Of a DNA stretch of 64,000 bases, positions 53,109-61,636 are shown in pieces. Position 1 is the stretch's first letter, and each line of letters opens with the position of its first letter. The stretch spans positions 124,001 through 188,000 of the forward strand of contig JASMDC010000001.1 in assembly GCA_030753015.1 (NCBI GenBank), written 5' to 3'. The notes below the pieces were generated by a model. It saw only the letters and a program-made list of their open reading frames with translations, searched no databases and was not told where the DNA came from. A program made the position numbers and the translations under genes. This stretch comes from Candidatus Undinarchaeales archaeon (GTDB lineage: Archaea > SpSt-1190 > JASMDC01).

Positions 53109-53998
53109 CTATCGAGGCATCCTGCGGGAAGCGGTATGCCCTGGCGGGCGCACTCCTCTGTGATGAGCTCCTTTAGCCGCTCCACGGTCCCTTCCCTGAG
53201 CTCGGGATCGAACGACGCACCTGCAGCGTACGGATGACCGCCACCGCCAAGGGCCGAGGCCACACGGCTGCAGTCGAAAGGCACGTCACGGTCCGGATTG
53301 GTGCCGAAGGAGAGACGGCCCCGGCCGTCCGTATGCGTCGTCACGGTGATCACCAGATCGATACCCTGCTCGTAGAGGGCCAGCTCGGCCACCTTGGACG
53401 AGTACCGCTTCCGATCGGGTACGTCGACGAGGGCGATCCGCCCGTCGCAGACGGTGACACAGTCGCCGTTCTCCAGAAGCTTCAGGGTGGGCGCCTCCCG
53501 CTCCTCGGTGAACCGGCGCAGGCGCTTGAGGAACGTGGCGTCGGTGAACACCGCGTCCATCCCCTCGTCCCGGACCAGCCGGAGGATGTGCAGGAGGAAC
53601 CTGCTGTCCTGGCGGTACTCTAGAGCGAAGGTGAGCCTACGCACGTCTGGTAGTTCCATCCGGAACTGGTCGGTTGCACGGGCGAGCTCCAGGATACGGT
53701 CCACCCGCGGTCCTGCAAGCTCGTAGTAGCGCGCGACCACCACGGCCGCACAGGGTGCCGTGGGGTCCAACTCACCCTCGTAGGTGATGCCCTGCACACG
53801 CCCGGTCTGTGACGCGTGATGGTCGAGCCACACCGATGCTTTTGGCGTGTAAGGGAGGTCGACGACGATGTCGCCCTCTTCCGCCACCTCGTCCACCGTA
53901 TCGGGTCGGGTGAACACCACGTCGTCGATGCTCGTGGCCATGGACACCAAGGCGGCCGAGGCAAGGCCGTCGAAGTCCGTGTGCGCGACGATCCTCAC
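53105..53998 (-). CDS. DHH-family phosphoesterase
   Basis: The 297-residue protein has the DHH/DHHA1 layout: AHTDFDGLASAAL, VDLPY, the WLDHHASQ motif at about residue 60, and GGGGHPYAAGASF of the DHHA1 domain near the C-terminus. These proteins cleave phosphodiesters in short RNAs, cyclic dinucleotides or related molecules using manganese. The spacing is short, as in oligoribonuclease-like members. It overlaps the uridine phosphorylase gene by 4 bp (ATGA), so the two are translated together, which points to nucleotide salvage or RNA turnover. Confidence 0.85.
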   Translation of the reverse strand: MRIVAHTDFDGLASAALVSMATSIDDVVFTRPDTVDEVAEEGDIVVDLPYTPKASVWLDHHASQTGRVQGITYEGELDPTAPCAAVVVARYYELAGPRVDRILELARATDQFRMELPDVRRLTFALEYRQDSRFLLHILRLVRDEGMDAVFTDATFLKRLRRFTEEREAPTLKLLENGDCVTVCDGRIALVDVPDRKRYSSKVAELALYEQGIDLVITVTTHTDGRGRLSFGTNPDRDVPFDCSRVASALGGGGHPYAAGASFDPELREGTVERLKELITEECARQGIPLPAGCLDS

Positions 53999-54759
53999 TT
54001 GAGCACGCCCTCGTCACCAGCCTCGTGCAGGCGGACGGCGGCCTCCAGAGCGCAGGTGATGGCGTTGTTGGTGCCCGGAGTAGTGTCGATGTCCGAGAAC
54101 GGCTCGCCCTCGGCGGTCTCGCCCACGGCCACGAGCACGGTGCCCGCCTTGCATCCGCGGATCTGGGCGACCACGAAGATCGACGCTGACTCCATGGAGG
54201 TGGCCAGCACGCCGGCCTTCTTCCAGAATTCCCACTTCTTCTCTAGGTCGACACCGATGGGTATGTCAGCGGGCTCCTCGATGTAGAATGCGTCCTTGAC
54301 ATGCGCCAGGCCGATGTGGTACTGGTAGCCCTTGTCCCGGGCGGAGAGCCGGAGTGCGTCCATGACGTCGATGTCGGCCACGGCGGGAAAAGAGATGGGC
54401 ACGTACTGGCGGCTGGTCCCGTCCTCGCGAACGGCCCCGCTGACTACGACCAGGTCGTTGAGCTTGACGTGCGGCTGGAGCGAGCCGGCGGTGCCCACCC
54501 GGATGAATGTGTCGGCGCCCACCTGGATGAGCTCTTCCACGGCTATGGCAGCCGACGGCCCGCCGATGCCCGTGGACGTTACGCCGATCGGTACTCCCTT
54601 ATAGCTGCCCACGAAGGTGGTGAACTCGCGGTTCTGGGCCAGCTTGCGCGGATTGTCGAAGAACTTGGAGATGTACTCAGCACGAGCGGGATCGCCGGGA
54701 AGGAGCATGATCTTGGGGACGTCGCCCTTGTTCAGCCCGATGTGATAGGTGTCGGCCAT
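53995..54759 (-). CDS. udp: uridine phosphorylase / nucleoside phosphorylase family
   Basis: The 254-residue nucleoside phosphorylase has IMLLPGDPARAEYI (phosphate loop), TSTGIGGPSAAIAVEEL, RVGTAGSLQ and SMESASIFVVAQ, the last with the Glu-Ser pair that binds ribose. It splits uridine (or a related nucleoside) with phosphate into base and ribose-1-phosphate. A TATATC element at 54785-54790 (minus) is about 29 nt upstream. It is the first gene of a two-gene unit with the DHH phosphoesterase. Confidence 0.92.
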   Translation of the reverse strand: MADTYHIGLNKGDVPKIMLLPGDPARAEYISKFFDNPRKLAQNREFTTFVGSYKGVPIGVTSTGIGGPSAAIAVEELIQVGADTFIRVGTAGSLQPHVKLNDLVVVSGAVREDGTSRQYVPISFPAVADIDVMDALRLSARDKGYQYHIGLAHVKDAFYIEEPADIPIGVDLEKKWEFWKKAGVLATSMESASIFVVAQIRGCKAGTVLVAVGETAEGEPFSDIDTTPGTNNAITCALEAAVRLHEAGDEGVLK

Positions 54760-54971
54760 GGGGGGCTTGGGGACGGTACAGTTTGATATAGGTTACGACT
54801 ACGGGAGGGGCGGCTCCTGTGCAGATGATGCCTCGAACACAGCGAGGTCGATGACGAGTTCACTGGATACAAGCTTGAGATTCATAATGATAGGGTAAGC
54901 AGTTAGGGCCTGTAAACTGATTACTATATCATTTAGAATTCGTCAACAATCCAGACACCAGAAATGACATC
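54760..54971. other. intergenic region left of the attC-like array
   Basis: It contains the udp promoter (54785-54790). A GTTAGGG at 54901 resembles an attC R' or attI core but has no visible partner. The sequence shifts toward AT-rich from about 54890. No integrase gene and no supported ORF are present; the 28-codon frame at about 54801-54887 (minus) is too short to call. Confidence 0.45.
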
Positions 54972-55118
54972 GCATAACCACTATTATCGCGTCGTGGTGG
55001 AAATTCGGTAATTCGGATATCCACATGGGCGTTATTCAGGCTGAGGGGGCGACAACGTAGGTGTGCCTCTTACAGTCATTTGGAAGGAAAAGCGACGTCG
55101 GATAACCCCTTGTTATAC
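54972..55118 (+). repeat. integron attC-like recombination site 1
   Basis: The outer boxes are GCATAAC (54972-54978, R'') and GTTATAC (55112-55118, R'), complementary except for one base. After a 5-nt spacer the inner box is TTATCGCGTCG (54984-54994); it pairs with CGACGTCGGATAA (55093-55105), which is 6 nt from R'. The order R''-L''-variable-L'-R', the 5/6-nt spacers and the essential GTT are the attC layout. The 147-bp length is close to that of site 2, and both R' boxes are followed by CGTTG. Confidence 0.65.
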
Positions 55119-55144
55119 GGCGTTGGCGTTCTTGGTAAAGAAGG

Positions 55145-55152
55145 TTATTTAG
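55145..55152 (+). promoter_or_regulatory. TATA-like element of cassette gene 1
   Basis: TTATTTAG lies about 30 nt before the ATG at 55179, between the attC-like R' box and the gene. The cassette may therefore carry its own archaeal promoter. Confidence 0.5.
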
Positions 55153-55178
55153 CTTAGGCTTGTCATTTCTGTATACAC

Positions 55179-56156
55179 ATGCCCTTTGCCAGTCCATTGA
55201 GTTCCCTACTTGCTATAGGGCTTATTGCATTTGTATGGATTGTGCTCTCGTGGGAGATAGTTTTCATATTTCTTACAATAATGAGAAAGATTCCAGGAAA
55301 GCTGCTCAAAGATCATTTCAAAGAGGAAAAATACCGAAAGCTCATCTCTTCAAAACCAGCTTGGTTGATGCACATTCTCTTCATCTTTGTAATTATTTGT
55401 CTTTTCTGGGGCTATCTTGTAGAACCCTATCGTTTACATATTGAAAGAATTCAAGTTGAAACGAAGAAGATAGCAGCTGGGAGTACCGTCCGAATCGTAC
55501 ATTTAACAGACTCTCATTCCGTTGGAAGAGTCCGCAACGAAGCAAAGGTGACGGAGCTTGTTACATCCTTGAATCCAGATATCGTCGTCTTTACAGGGGA
55601 TGTACTCTCTGCTCCCGAAGGGCTTCCCATGTTCAAGGAAATGATGAAACCATTGTCTGCGCAAGGCGGAATCTTTGGAGTCAAAGGGAATTGGGATGAA
55701 TGGTACTGGAATGAAATGGACCTCTTTGGGGGGACTCCAATAAAGGAACTGAAATCGGACCATGTCAATGTTACAATAAGGAATCAGACGATCTCTGTAA
55801 TTGGAATTGGATTCGGACGTGAGATGTTATTGGAAGAATCAATTGAAGGAATCCACGAAGAACAGTATAAGATCCTTCTGTATCACAAGCCCGATGAGAT
55901 AAAGAATGCAAGAGATCTTGGAATAGACCTCTATCTCACAGGTCATACTCATGGGGGTCAGATAAGATTGCCATTCTATGGGGCAATGATGACGCTATCG
56001 GATTATGGTAAGAAGTACGAATCGGGGTTATTCAGAGAAGGAGATACAACAATGTATGTTTCTCGAGGGATTGGTACAGAGGATGATGGTCTACTTCGAG
56101 CTAGGTTCCTTTGCCCACCAGAGATTACGTACATAGAAATAATTGGTACGGGTTAA
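55179..56156 (+). CDS. membrane-anchored metallophosphoesterase (YaeI/YkuE-like), cassette gene 1
   Basis: The 325-residue protein has two N-terminal hydrophobic helices (about 8-33 and 63-82). A calcineurin-like phosphoesterase domain follows: HLTDSHS (about 110), VFTGDVL, GVKGNWDEWY and the C-terminal GHTHGGQIRLP. These are the metal ligands of the family, which hydrolyses phosphodiester or pyrophosphate bonds of lipid or nucleotide substrates at the membrane. The gene is far more AT-rich than its surroundings. It starts 61 nt after one attC-like R' box and ends 14 nt before the next attC-like site, the layout of an integron cassette. Confidence 0.88.
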   Translation: MPFASPLSSLLAIGLIAFVWIVLSWEIVFIFLTIMRKIPGKLLKDHFKEEKYRKLISSKPAWLMHILFIFVIICLFWGYLVEPYRLHIERIQVETKKIAAGSTVRIVHLTDSHSVGRVRNEAKVTELVTSLNPDIVVFTGDVLSAPEGLPMFKEMMKPLSAQGGIFGVKGNWDEWYWNEMDLFGGTPIKELKSDHVNVTIRNQTISVIGIGFGREMLLEESIEGIHEEQYKILLYHKPDEIKNARDLGIDLYLTGHTHGGQIRLPFYGAMMTLSDYGKKYESGLFREGDTTMYVSRGIGTEDDGLLRARFLCPPEITYIEIIGTG

Positions 56157-56169
56157 ATACGTCAATGCC

Positions 56170-56312
56170 GTATAACGGTCCGGTGCCATCCGACGCGCCG
56201 ACGTCTAGCGAAGGAGAGCGAGGTTCAAATCTGTCCCACTCAAGTAGATCGTCGGCGTGTTGGCGGAGGGCCGACGGGACGGAGGCCCGGAGCCGGATGC
56301 ATTGAGTTATAC
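56170..56312 (+). repeat. integron attC-like recombination site 2
   Basis: R'' GTATAAC (56170-56176) and R' GTTATAC (56306-56312) are perfectly complementary. The inner box TGCCATCCG (56184-56192) pairs with CGGATGCA (56294-56301) and leaves one extra C on the top strand, that is an unpaired G on the bottom strand, the diagnostic extrahelical base of attC. A further inner pair, ACGCGCCGACG / CGTCGGCGTGT, extends the stem. The site begins 14 nt after the phosphoesterase stop codon. R' is followed by CGCCGTTG, close to CGGCGTTG at site 1. Confidence 0.75.
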
Positions 56313-56375
56313 GCCGTTGTCCTTTGGTTTTATTAATGTGAATTGAGTTAACTACATAGAAGGGGAATCAATAAG

Positions 56376-56582
56376 ATGTATGGTTGGAACTTATCAGATA
56401 TTCGATGGTGGGGAGGAAAGGTCGATTATCTTACTAAACTCTTCCTTGGAGTTCTTTTATTTGATATGGCTCATGTATTAGTTTACAATAGAACGCATTT
56501 CTTATTGGATATAATATTAGTTATCTTACCTGTGATTATTGGGTTAATATCATCATGGCAGTTGGAACAAATTACTACTTAG
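56376..56582 (+). CDS. small two-helix membrane protein, cassette gene 2
   Basis: The 68 residues hold two hydrophobic helices (about 20-38 and 43-60), a Trp-rich N-terminus (WNLSDIRWWGG) and a polar tail. It lies in a strongly AT-rich stretch. AGAAGGGG is a ribosome-binding site about 10 nt before the ATG. It starts 64 nt after the R' box of attC-like site 2 and ends 28 nt before another GTATAAC box, which repeats the spacing of cassette gene 1. No family recognised. Confidence 0.6.
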   Translation: MYGWNLSDIRWWGGKVDYLTKLFLGVLLFDMAHVLVYNRTHFLLDIILVILPVIIGLISSWQLEQITT

Positions 56583-56609
56583 GGATATTATATACGAGTG
56601 GACAATAGC

Positions 56610-56616
56610 GTATAAC
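56610..56616 (+). other. orphan attC R''-like box, end of cassette 2
   Basis: GTATAAC in the context GCGTATAACTACC follows the second cassette gene as R'' follows the first. No matching GTTATAC is found downstream, and the host-like GC-rich sequence resumes within about 90 bp. The third attC is probably truncated. Confidence 0.45.
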
Positions 56617-56724
56617 TACCTATATCTGCCCTTTTTGTTCCGATGAAGTGTCCTTCGTCCTTAGTCGTGTATCGCCCCTGATGCGCTCTAGGTATCTTCA
56701 CTTTCCGAGATCATTGCAGATGAG

Positions 56725-58332
56725 TCAAGTTTTCGGAGCCCGTTTCGAAAGCATCGCCCCATCGATGATCTTCCCGATCTCGCGGTCCACGTCCCTGAAG
56801 GCGCGTGCGAGTGGTCGAGGGATCGGGTCGTCGGGCTCCATCGCTGCAAAACCCGGACCGAACACGCGCGCATTCATCTTGGTGAAGAACATCGACACCT
56901 TCATTCCGTACGGCGTGAGGAGGTAGCTGTTTGTGTGGGGCACACGCCAGATGATACCCTTCAAGCGGAGCCGACGCAGGTCGTACGTCATCTGGCCGCT
57001 CAAGTAGGTCGTATGTCCATCATCAAGTAGGTCAGCCATCCCCATGCGCAGGTCCTTATGGGTGAAGCCGTGCGCTGCATGCAGGAACAAGGTGAGCGTC
57101 AGGAAGAGGCACATCACGCGCTTGTCACCAAAGCGCAGGCCTGACGCCCGTCGACCGTCTTCCGTGACGGTGGGCTGCACCACACGTTCCACGCCCTCCT
57201 GCGAGAGGGCACAGTCCTGGCTGACGCGCTCGACGTCAAGTAGACGCCGGTTCGTCATACGACCGATCTTCTGGAGATAGGGAAGGTTGTCGAGTCCCTT
57301 GTTCACCCTGAAGTCCTTCGGGTTGTTGATGGTGGTCTCCGTGCGAAGAGCACGGTTCTCCTTGAAATACTGCTTGACTTGGTTCCTCTTGTAGTTGAAG
57401 TGGAGGCTGGGATGGACGCCCTGATTGATGACCCTGGTCCGGAACTTCCCGGGAGTGGCCTTCGTGATGCGGCGGTCGAACACAACACTGATGCCGTCGG
57501 GCCTCCCCAGATCGATGTTCTCCCTTATGACGCCCTCAAAGAACCGTCTCCCGTTCTGGGGACGGTCGAAGACCTGGGTGCGGCTTACCTCCATTTGCCA
57601 GATGGAAAGCTTGTGACCGTACCCCGCTTCGATGCTCTCGTCACTCAATGGCCAGGGAAGACGTTCCCGCCATCGGGTGAAGAACTCCCTGATCTGCGTG
57701 GGACCGAGCCGGTCACAGATCTCTTGTAGCCTTTCGGGGTCGGTGCAGGAGCGGAAGCCGTTGTCCAGCGGCTCGAAGGGGATGCCCTCCTTCCGTAGTT
57801 GCTGCTTGGCCCACTCATGGCCGTTCAGGCAGACCTTGACCGGGAAGGGGACATAGGTGCAGACCTTGATGAACCCGGGACCGAACTCCTTGTCCTTGAT
57901 GTAGAAATAGATGTGGTTGACATTGGCTGGCTGACGAGAGAGATCAAAGTAAACACGGCCCTTCTTCACCTTCTTGTACCCCTTGAAGGCTATCGCCCGC
58001 TCCTGGGCTATGCCGATGAAGACGACACCCTCCTCCTTATCGAACTTCTTGAGGTACTTGGCGGCGATGTCGTCCTTGCGTTCACCACGCTTGAAGTGGA
58101 TGATGGGGGTGTAGTTATCTCGTGCGAAGAGCTCGACGCGTGCCTTGAAGGTCGTCGTCATCTTCTTGAACAACGCAGGTGAGGGAATGGGATAGCCACG
58201 CTCACGAAGGTAGTAGACGAGTTGTCCGGATGTCTGGAGTGTGGGGATGTAGCCGTTCAGGTAGATCCTGTCCATGCACTCGATGTCGAGCGTCACATGC
58301 TTGGAAAGGAGTTCGTTGATATTGACGGCCAT
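56725..58332 (-). CDS. conserved protein of unknown function, bacterial-looking
   Basis: The 535-residue protein has no domain I can name. It contains a Cys/His-containing segment (PFPVKVCLNGHEWAKQQL, then GFRSCTDPERLQ), FFTRWRERLPWPL, EVSRTQVFDRPQNGRRFFE, and NYKRNQVKQYFKENRALRTETTINNP. It ends in a winged-helix-like part (MTYDLRRLRLKGIIWRVPHTNSYLLTPYG). From memory, very similar proteins are widespread in bacterial genomes and metagenomes as multi-copy hypothetical proteins; I cannot verify this here. GC content is like the host's. It lies directly beside the attC-like array and may belong to a mobile element. Confidence 0.7.
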   Translation of the reverse strand: MAVNINELLSKHVTLDIECMDRIYLNGYIPTLQTSGQLVYYLRERGYPIPSPALFKKMTTTFKARVELFARDNYTPIIHFKRGERKDDIAAKYLKKFDKEEGVVFIGIAQERAIAFKGYKKVKKGRVYFDLSRQPANVNHIYFYIKDKEFGPGFIKVCTYVPFPVKVCLNGHEWAKQQLRKEGIPFEPLDNGFRSCTDPERLQEICDRLGPTQIREFFTRWRERLPWPLSDESIEAGYGHKLSIWQMEVSRTQVFDRPQNGRRFFEGVIRENIDLGRPDGISVVFDRRITKATPGKFRTRVINQGVHPSLHFNYKRNQVKQYFKENRALRTETTINNPKDFRVNKGLDNLPYLQKIGRMTNRRLLDVERVSQDCALSQEGVERVVQPTVTEDGRRASGLRFGDKRVMCLFLTLTLFLHAAHGFTHKDLRMGMADLLDDGHTTYLSGQMTYDLRRLRLKGIIWRVPHTNSYLLTPYGMKVSMFFTKMNARVFGPGFAAMEPDDPIPRPLARAFRDVDREIGKIIDGAMLSKRAPKT

Positions 58333-58755
58333 CAGTAGTGATGAGGCTCCTGAGAGTTATCCCTCTTTCCATGAGGATGACTAGCCTTTGTTATGCCATT
58401 GATTCACTCGACGGTTTGAGGCGAAGCTTCGCTAGTATACGAAAGAACAGTCATACTCCAGTAGTCCGATAAAATCTCAGCAACGTCTTTATCACGAACT
58501 CGATGTCCGATATAAGTCCATGTCGCATTTTTATCCGAACGTCCGAGATGACGGACCCGGTCCTCGTCATGTATCCGACTTGCGGTTCGGATATCACAGG
58601 TCCCTTATAGACCCGATCCATCCGCTCCGAAACCCTTATACCTTCACGCCGTCTACTTCTTTATCGAGGCGGATGACCGCACATCGATGTAAGAGCCTAA
58701 CCGGGCTATGACAGGACCTAGGGTAGGAGACGCCTCGCTTCCTTCTGTCAGAGGC
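58333..58755. other. intergenic region with inverted repeat
   Basis: No gene is supported. TATCCGAAC (58532-58540) and GTTCGGATA (58585-58593) form an inverted repeat around a GC-rich loop with smaller palindromes (GACGGACCCGGTCC). A GTTATGC at 58390 resembles an attC R' box but has no partner. Confidence 0.5.
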
Positions 58756-61290
58756 CTAAGAGGAGCCCTCGTCCTCCTCGACCCGGCCTTCCTCCACATC
58801 GAGTTCGTACTTGGCGTCCTCGATGAAGGACTTGTACCGGTTGAGGTATTCCTTGGCGGTGTCCTTGTCCTTGGACTCTGCGATCACGTGGAACACGGGC
58901 CGCGATCCGTCGGGCCTGATGAGCACCCATCCGTCGTCGAACCACACCTTCAGGCCGTCCAGCGTCTCGATCTCCTTGCCCTCGGCCATCTCCATGATCG
59001 TCCGCATGATGCGGCCACGGTACTCCCACGGGCCCTCCACCGTGTCGCGGAGCACGTTGGTGACGGGCACCTTCTCCACGAGCTTGGACAGCGACTCATC
59101 GTGGGTCGCCACGATCTCTGCTAGCTTTGCCGCTAGCAGGATGCCGTCCCGGGAGAGCTGGAACTGCGGGAAGATGCAGGCCCCGAGCTCGTCCCCCCCG
59201 AGCTTAGCACCGCTCTCGACGATGGTCCTCTCGAGCACCGCCGGGCTCATCTTGGCGCGGATGACCTCGGCACCGACCTTCTGGGCTGCCTCCTCCACGA
59301 CCAGCGACGCGGTGACGGGCACGACCATCTTCTCGCCCTTCTTGAGCAGGCACATGGCCATGAGCGCGAGGAGCACATCTCCCATCACGATCTGTCCGTC
59401 GTCGGTGACGCACATGAGCTTGTCAGCGTCCAGGTCATAGGCGACACCGAAGTCCGCCTGGAGGGCCTTCACCATCTTCGAGAGGTGGGAGAGGGCCTCG
59501 GGCGTCGGCCGGCTCTCCTGGGTCACGGTGCCCACCTGGGCATTGAGCGAGAGAACTTCGCAACCGATTTCCTGGAGGATGAGCGGGGCGATGACGGAGC
59601 CCGCGCCCATGGCGCAGTCCACGACGATCCGAGGCCTGCGCTTGGTGATCGCCTCGATGTCCAGGTGCTTCTTGATGTTGCCACGGTAGCGATCGAGGTA
59701 CCGTGCCGGGTACTCCACGTCACCCACGTTCATGGGCTCGGCGCGCTTGAGATCGCTCTTGAAGAAGATGTCCTCGATCTTGCGCTTCTCCGCCTCGTCG
59801 ATATCCCTACCGTTGTCACCGAACACCTTGATGGTCACCTGTCCCATCTTGTGACCGCCGGTGACGGCGATACCGCCCTTGGCGGCGTAGGAGTTGACCA
59901 GGTACTGGATGACCGGCGTGGGCGCCACGGTCACGTTCAAGGCCGTCACACCGACGGAAGAGAGCCCTGCCACAAGAGCCCGCTTGATCATGCGAGTGGA
60001 CAGGCGTGTGTCGCGTCCGATGATGACCTGGGTGCCCGATCCCAGGAACGTACCGATGGAGGCACCGAGCCTGGTGGCGAACTCGGGTGTGATCTCGATG
60101 TTCACCGTCCCGCTGACGCCCGAGTTGCCGAAGAGGTGCTGGAGCCAGGTGACGCCCACCTTGACGTCCATGTTCACTACCGCACCGGGTTCGACGACCT
60201 TCCCCGGCCAGAGCTTGATACCGGAATGGATGTGGCTCTTGCGGCCCACTACCGTGTTCTCGCCGACCACCGCGTCGTGCTCGATGATGGCGCCGGACCC
60301 GACGTTGACGCCGGGGCACACGCAGCAGCGCTGGAGCACGGCACCCTCGAGGATGCGGGCGTTGCCCAGCACAACAGAACGGGAGATCTGGGCGTCCGGT
60401 CCGACGCTCACGTTGTTGCCGATAGAGGCCAGGGGGCCGACCTCGGCGCCCTTGCAGATGATGACGTTGTCGCCGATGACCGACGGGCCCCGGATGATGG
60501 CGCCATCCTCGATGATGGCATCCTTGCCGATCCACACGGTCTCTCCGCCCATTTCCTTGGCCTTTCCGGGTACTTCTGCCTTCACCTTCTGGGTGAGGAC
60601 GTCGTGAGCGCCAACGATGAACTTCTCGGGATTGCCCACGTCGTGCCAGTAGCAGTCGTCGACGTAGCCGAACATGGGCTCCCCGTCGCCCAGCAGCTCG
60701 GGGAAGAGGTCCTTTGAGAAGTCGCGCACCTTGCCCTCGGGAAGGCGCTCGAACACGCGAGGCTCGATGACGTAGGTACCGGTGTTGATGGTGTCACTGA
60801 AGACCTCGCTCCACCCGGGCTTCTCTAGGAAGCGGGTGATGCGACCGGTCTGGTCGGTGATCACGATGCCGTACTCCAGCGGGTTCTCGACGCGTGTGAG
60901 GCCGATGGTCACGGCGGCCTTGTTCTTCTTGTGGAACTCTAAGAGCTTGGTGAGGTCGAAGTCGGTGAGCACGTCACCCGAGAGCACGAGGAAGGTGTCG
61001 TCCAGCTGATCGTGGACGAGCTTCACCCCGCCGGCAGTCCCCAGCGCCTTCTCCTCCACGGAGTAGGAGATGTTCACACCGTACTCCGAGCCATCGCCGA
61101 AGAACTCCTGGATCTGCTCGGCAAGGTAGCGTGTGGTGAGGATGATGTCAGTGATACCGTGCTTTTTGAGAAGCTCGATGATGTGCACGAGCATGGGCTT
61201 GTTGACTATGTGCGCGAGCGGTTTGGGGATGCCGCAGGTGACGGGGAGGAGCCGGGTACCCTTCCCTCCGGCCATGACGACTGCTTTCAT
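58756..61290 (-). CDS. mannose-1-phosphate guanylyltransferase / phosphomannomutase-like fusion
   Basis: The 844-residue protein has three parts. An N-terminal nucleotidyltransferase ([25 protein letters not shown], residues 1-235) is followed by a left-handed beta-helix (about 250-385) with hexapeptide repeats. A phosphohexomutase-like region (about 395-830) completes it. In the mutase part the serine loop reads VTGGHKMGQ and the metal loop reads YDLDADKL, so both catalytic signatures are degenerate. The protein probably makes GDP-mannose or another NDP-sugar for surface glycans, while the mutase half may be regulatory. It shares a promoter region with the divergent 61344 gene. Confidence 0.85.
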   Translation of the reverse strand: MKAVVMAGGKGTRLLPVTCGIPKPLAHIVNKPMLVHIIELLKKHGITDIILTTRYLAEQIQEFFGDGSEYGVNISYSVEEKALGTAGGVKLVHDQLDDTFLVLSGDVLTDFDLTKLLEFHKKNKAAVTIGLTRVENPLEYGIVITDQTGRITRFLEKPGWSEVFSDTINTGTYVIEPRVFERLPEGKVRDFSKDLFPELLGDGEPMFGYVDDCYWHDVGNPEKFIVGAHDVLTQKVKAEVPGKAKEMGGETVWIGKDAIIEDGAIIRGPSVIGDNVIICKGAEVGPLASIGNNVSVGPDAQISRSVVLGNARILEGAVLQRCCVCPGVNVGSGAIIEHDAVVGENTVVGRKSHIHSGIKLWPGKVVEPGAVVNMDVKVGVTWLQHLFGNSGVSGTVNIEITPEFATRLGASIGTFLGSGTQVIIGRDTRLSTRMIKRALVAGLSSVGVTALNVTVAPTPVIQYLVNSYAAKGGIAVTGGHKMGQVTIKVFGDNGRDIDEAEKRKIEDIFFKSDLKRAEPMNVGDVEYPARYLDRYRGNIKKHLDIEAITKRRPRIVVDCAMGAGSVIAPLILQEIGCEVLSLNAQVGTVTQESRPTPEALSHLSKMVKALQADFGVAYDLDADKLMCVTDDGQIVMGDVLLALMAMCLLKKGEKMVVPVTASLVVEEAAQKVGAEVIRAKMSPAVLERTIVESGAKLGGDELGACIFPQFQLSRDGILLAAKLAEIVATHDESLSKLVEKVPVTNVLRDTVEGPWEYRGRIMRTIMEMAEGKEIETLDGLKVWFDDGWVLIRPDGSRPVFHVIAESKDKDTAKEYLNRYKSFIEDAKYELDVEEGRVEEDEGSS

Positions 61291-61312
61291 GGTTCGGGGA
61301 CAACGGTCGTAG

Positions 61313-61322
61313 AAATAAAAAC
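61313..61322. promoter_or_regulatory. TATA element shared by two divergent genes
   Basis: AAATAAAAAC on the plus strand is centred 27 nt from both the ATG at 61290 (minus) and the ATG at 61344 (plus). Both genes would be leaderless and would compete for or share the same TBP site. Confidence 0.55.
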
Positions 61323-61343
61323 TTTAGCAACTGATCAGTGACC

Positions 61344-61628
61344 ATGGCCGAGGCGCACATGGCCTTTCTGATCATCGGCTACAACCTGAGCTTCATCTCC
61401 GAGCGTGCCGCTCCCGAGTGGCGCGACCGTATCTACGAGGCACTTAAGTCCCTCCACACCTGGCTCGAAGTGCTCGGGGCGCAGGACGACGAGATCGGGC
61501 TCGAGGTCGCCGGATGGATAGACAAGTTCGACAAGGGCATCGACATAGATTACGAGCGTCTGCGCCGCAAGGCCCGGGCCGCCTGGTGGGACACCATGGA
61601 AGAGACCGTCCGGGAGTACGCGGGCTGA
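61344..61628 (+). CDS. small helical hypothetical protein
   Basis: The 94-residue, Trp-rich, mostly helical protein (EWRDRIYEALKSLHTWLEVL, RKARAAWWDTMEETVREY) has no hydrophobic membrane segment. The ATG at 61344 is preferred over an in-frame start at 61338 because the TATA box is 27 nt away. It ends 8 bp before the stop of the convergent methyltransferase gene. No family recognised. Confidence 0.65.
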   Translation: MAEAHMAFLIIGYNLSFISERAAPEWRDRIYEALKSLHTWLEVLGAQDDEIGLEVAGWIDKFDKGIDIDYERLRRKARAAWWDTMEETVREYAG

Positions 61629-61636
61629 GCGCTGCC

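Noticed and set aside
54801..54887. 28-codon minus-strand frame beginning MNLKLVSSELVIDLAVFEA
   Set aside because: Too short, no promoter or ribosome-binding site, and it overlaps the udp promoter region.
56213..56240. GGTTCAAATC suggested a tRNA T-loop
   Set aside because: No acceptor stem, anticodon arm or D arm can be drawn; the segment is the variable part of attC-like site 2.
58390..58396. GTTATGC resembling an attC R' box right of the orphan gene
   Set aside because: No complementary R'' or inner boxes are present nearby, and a 7-mer is expected several times by chance in 64 kb.
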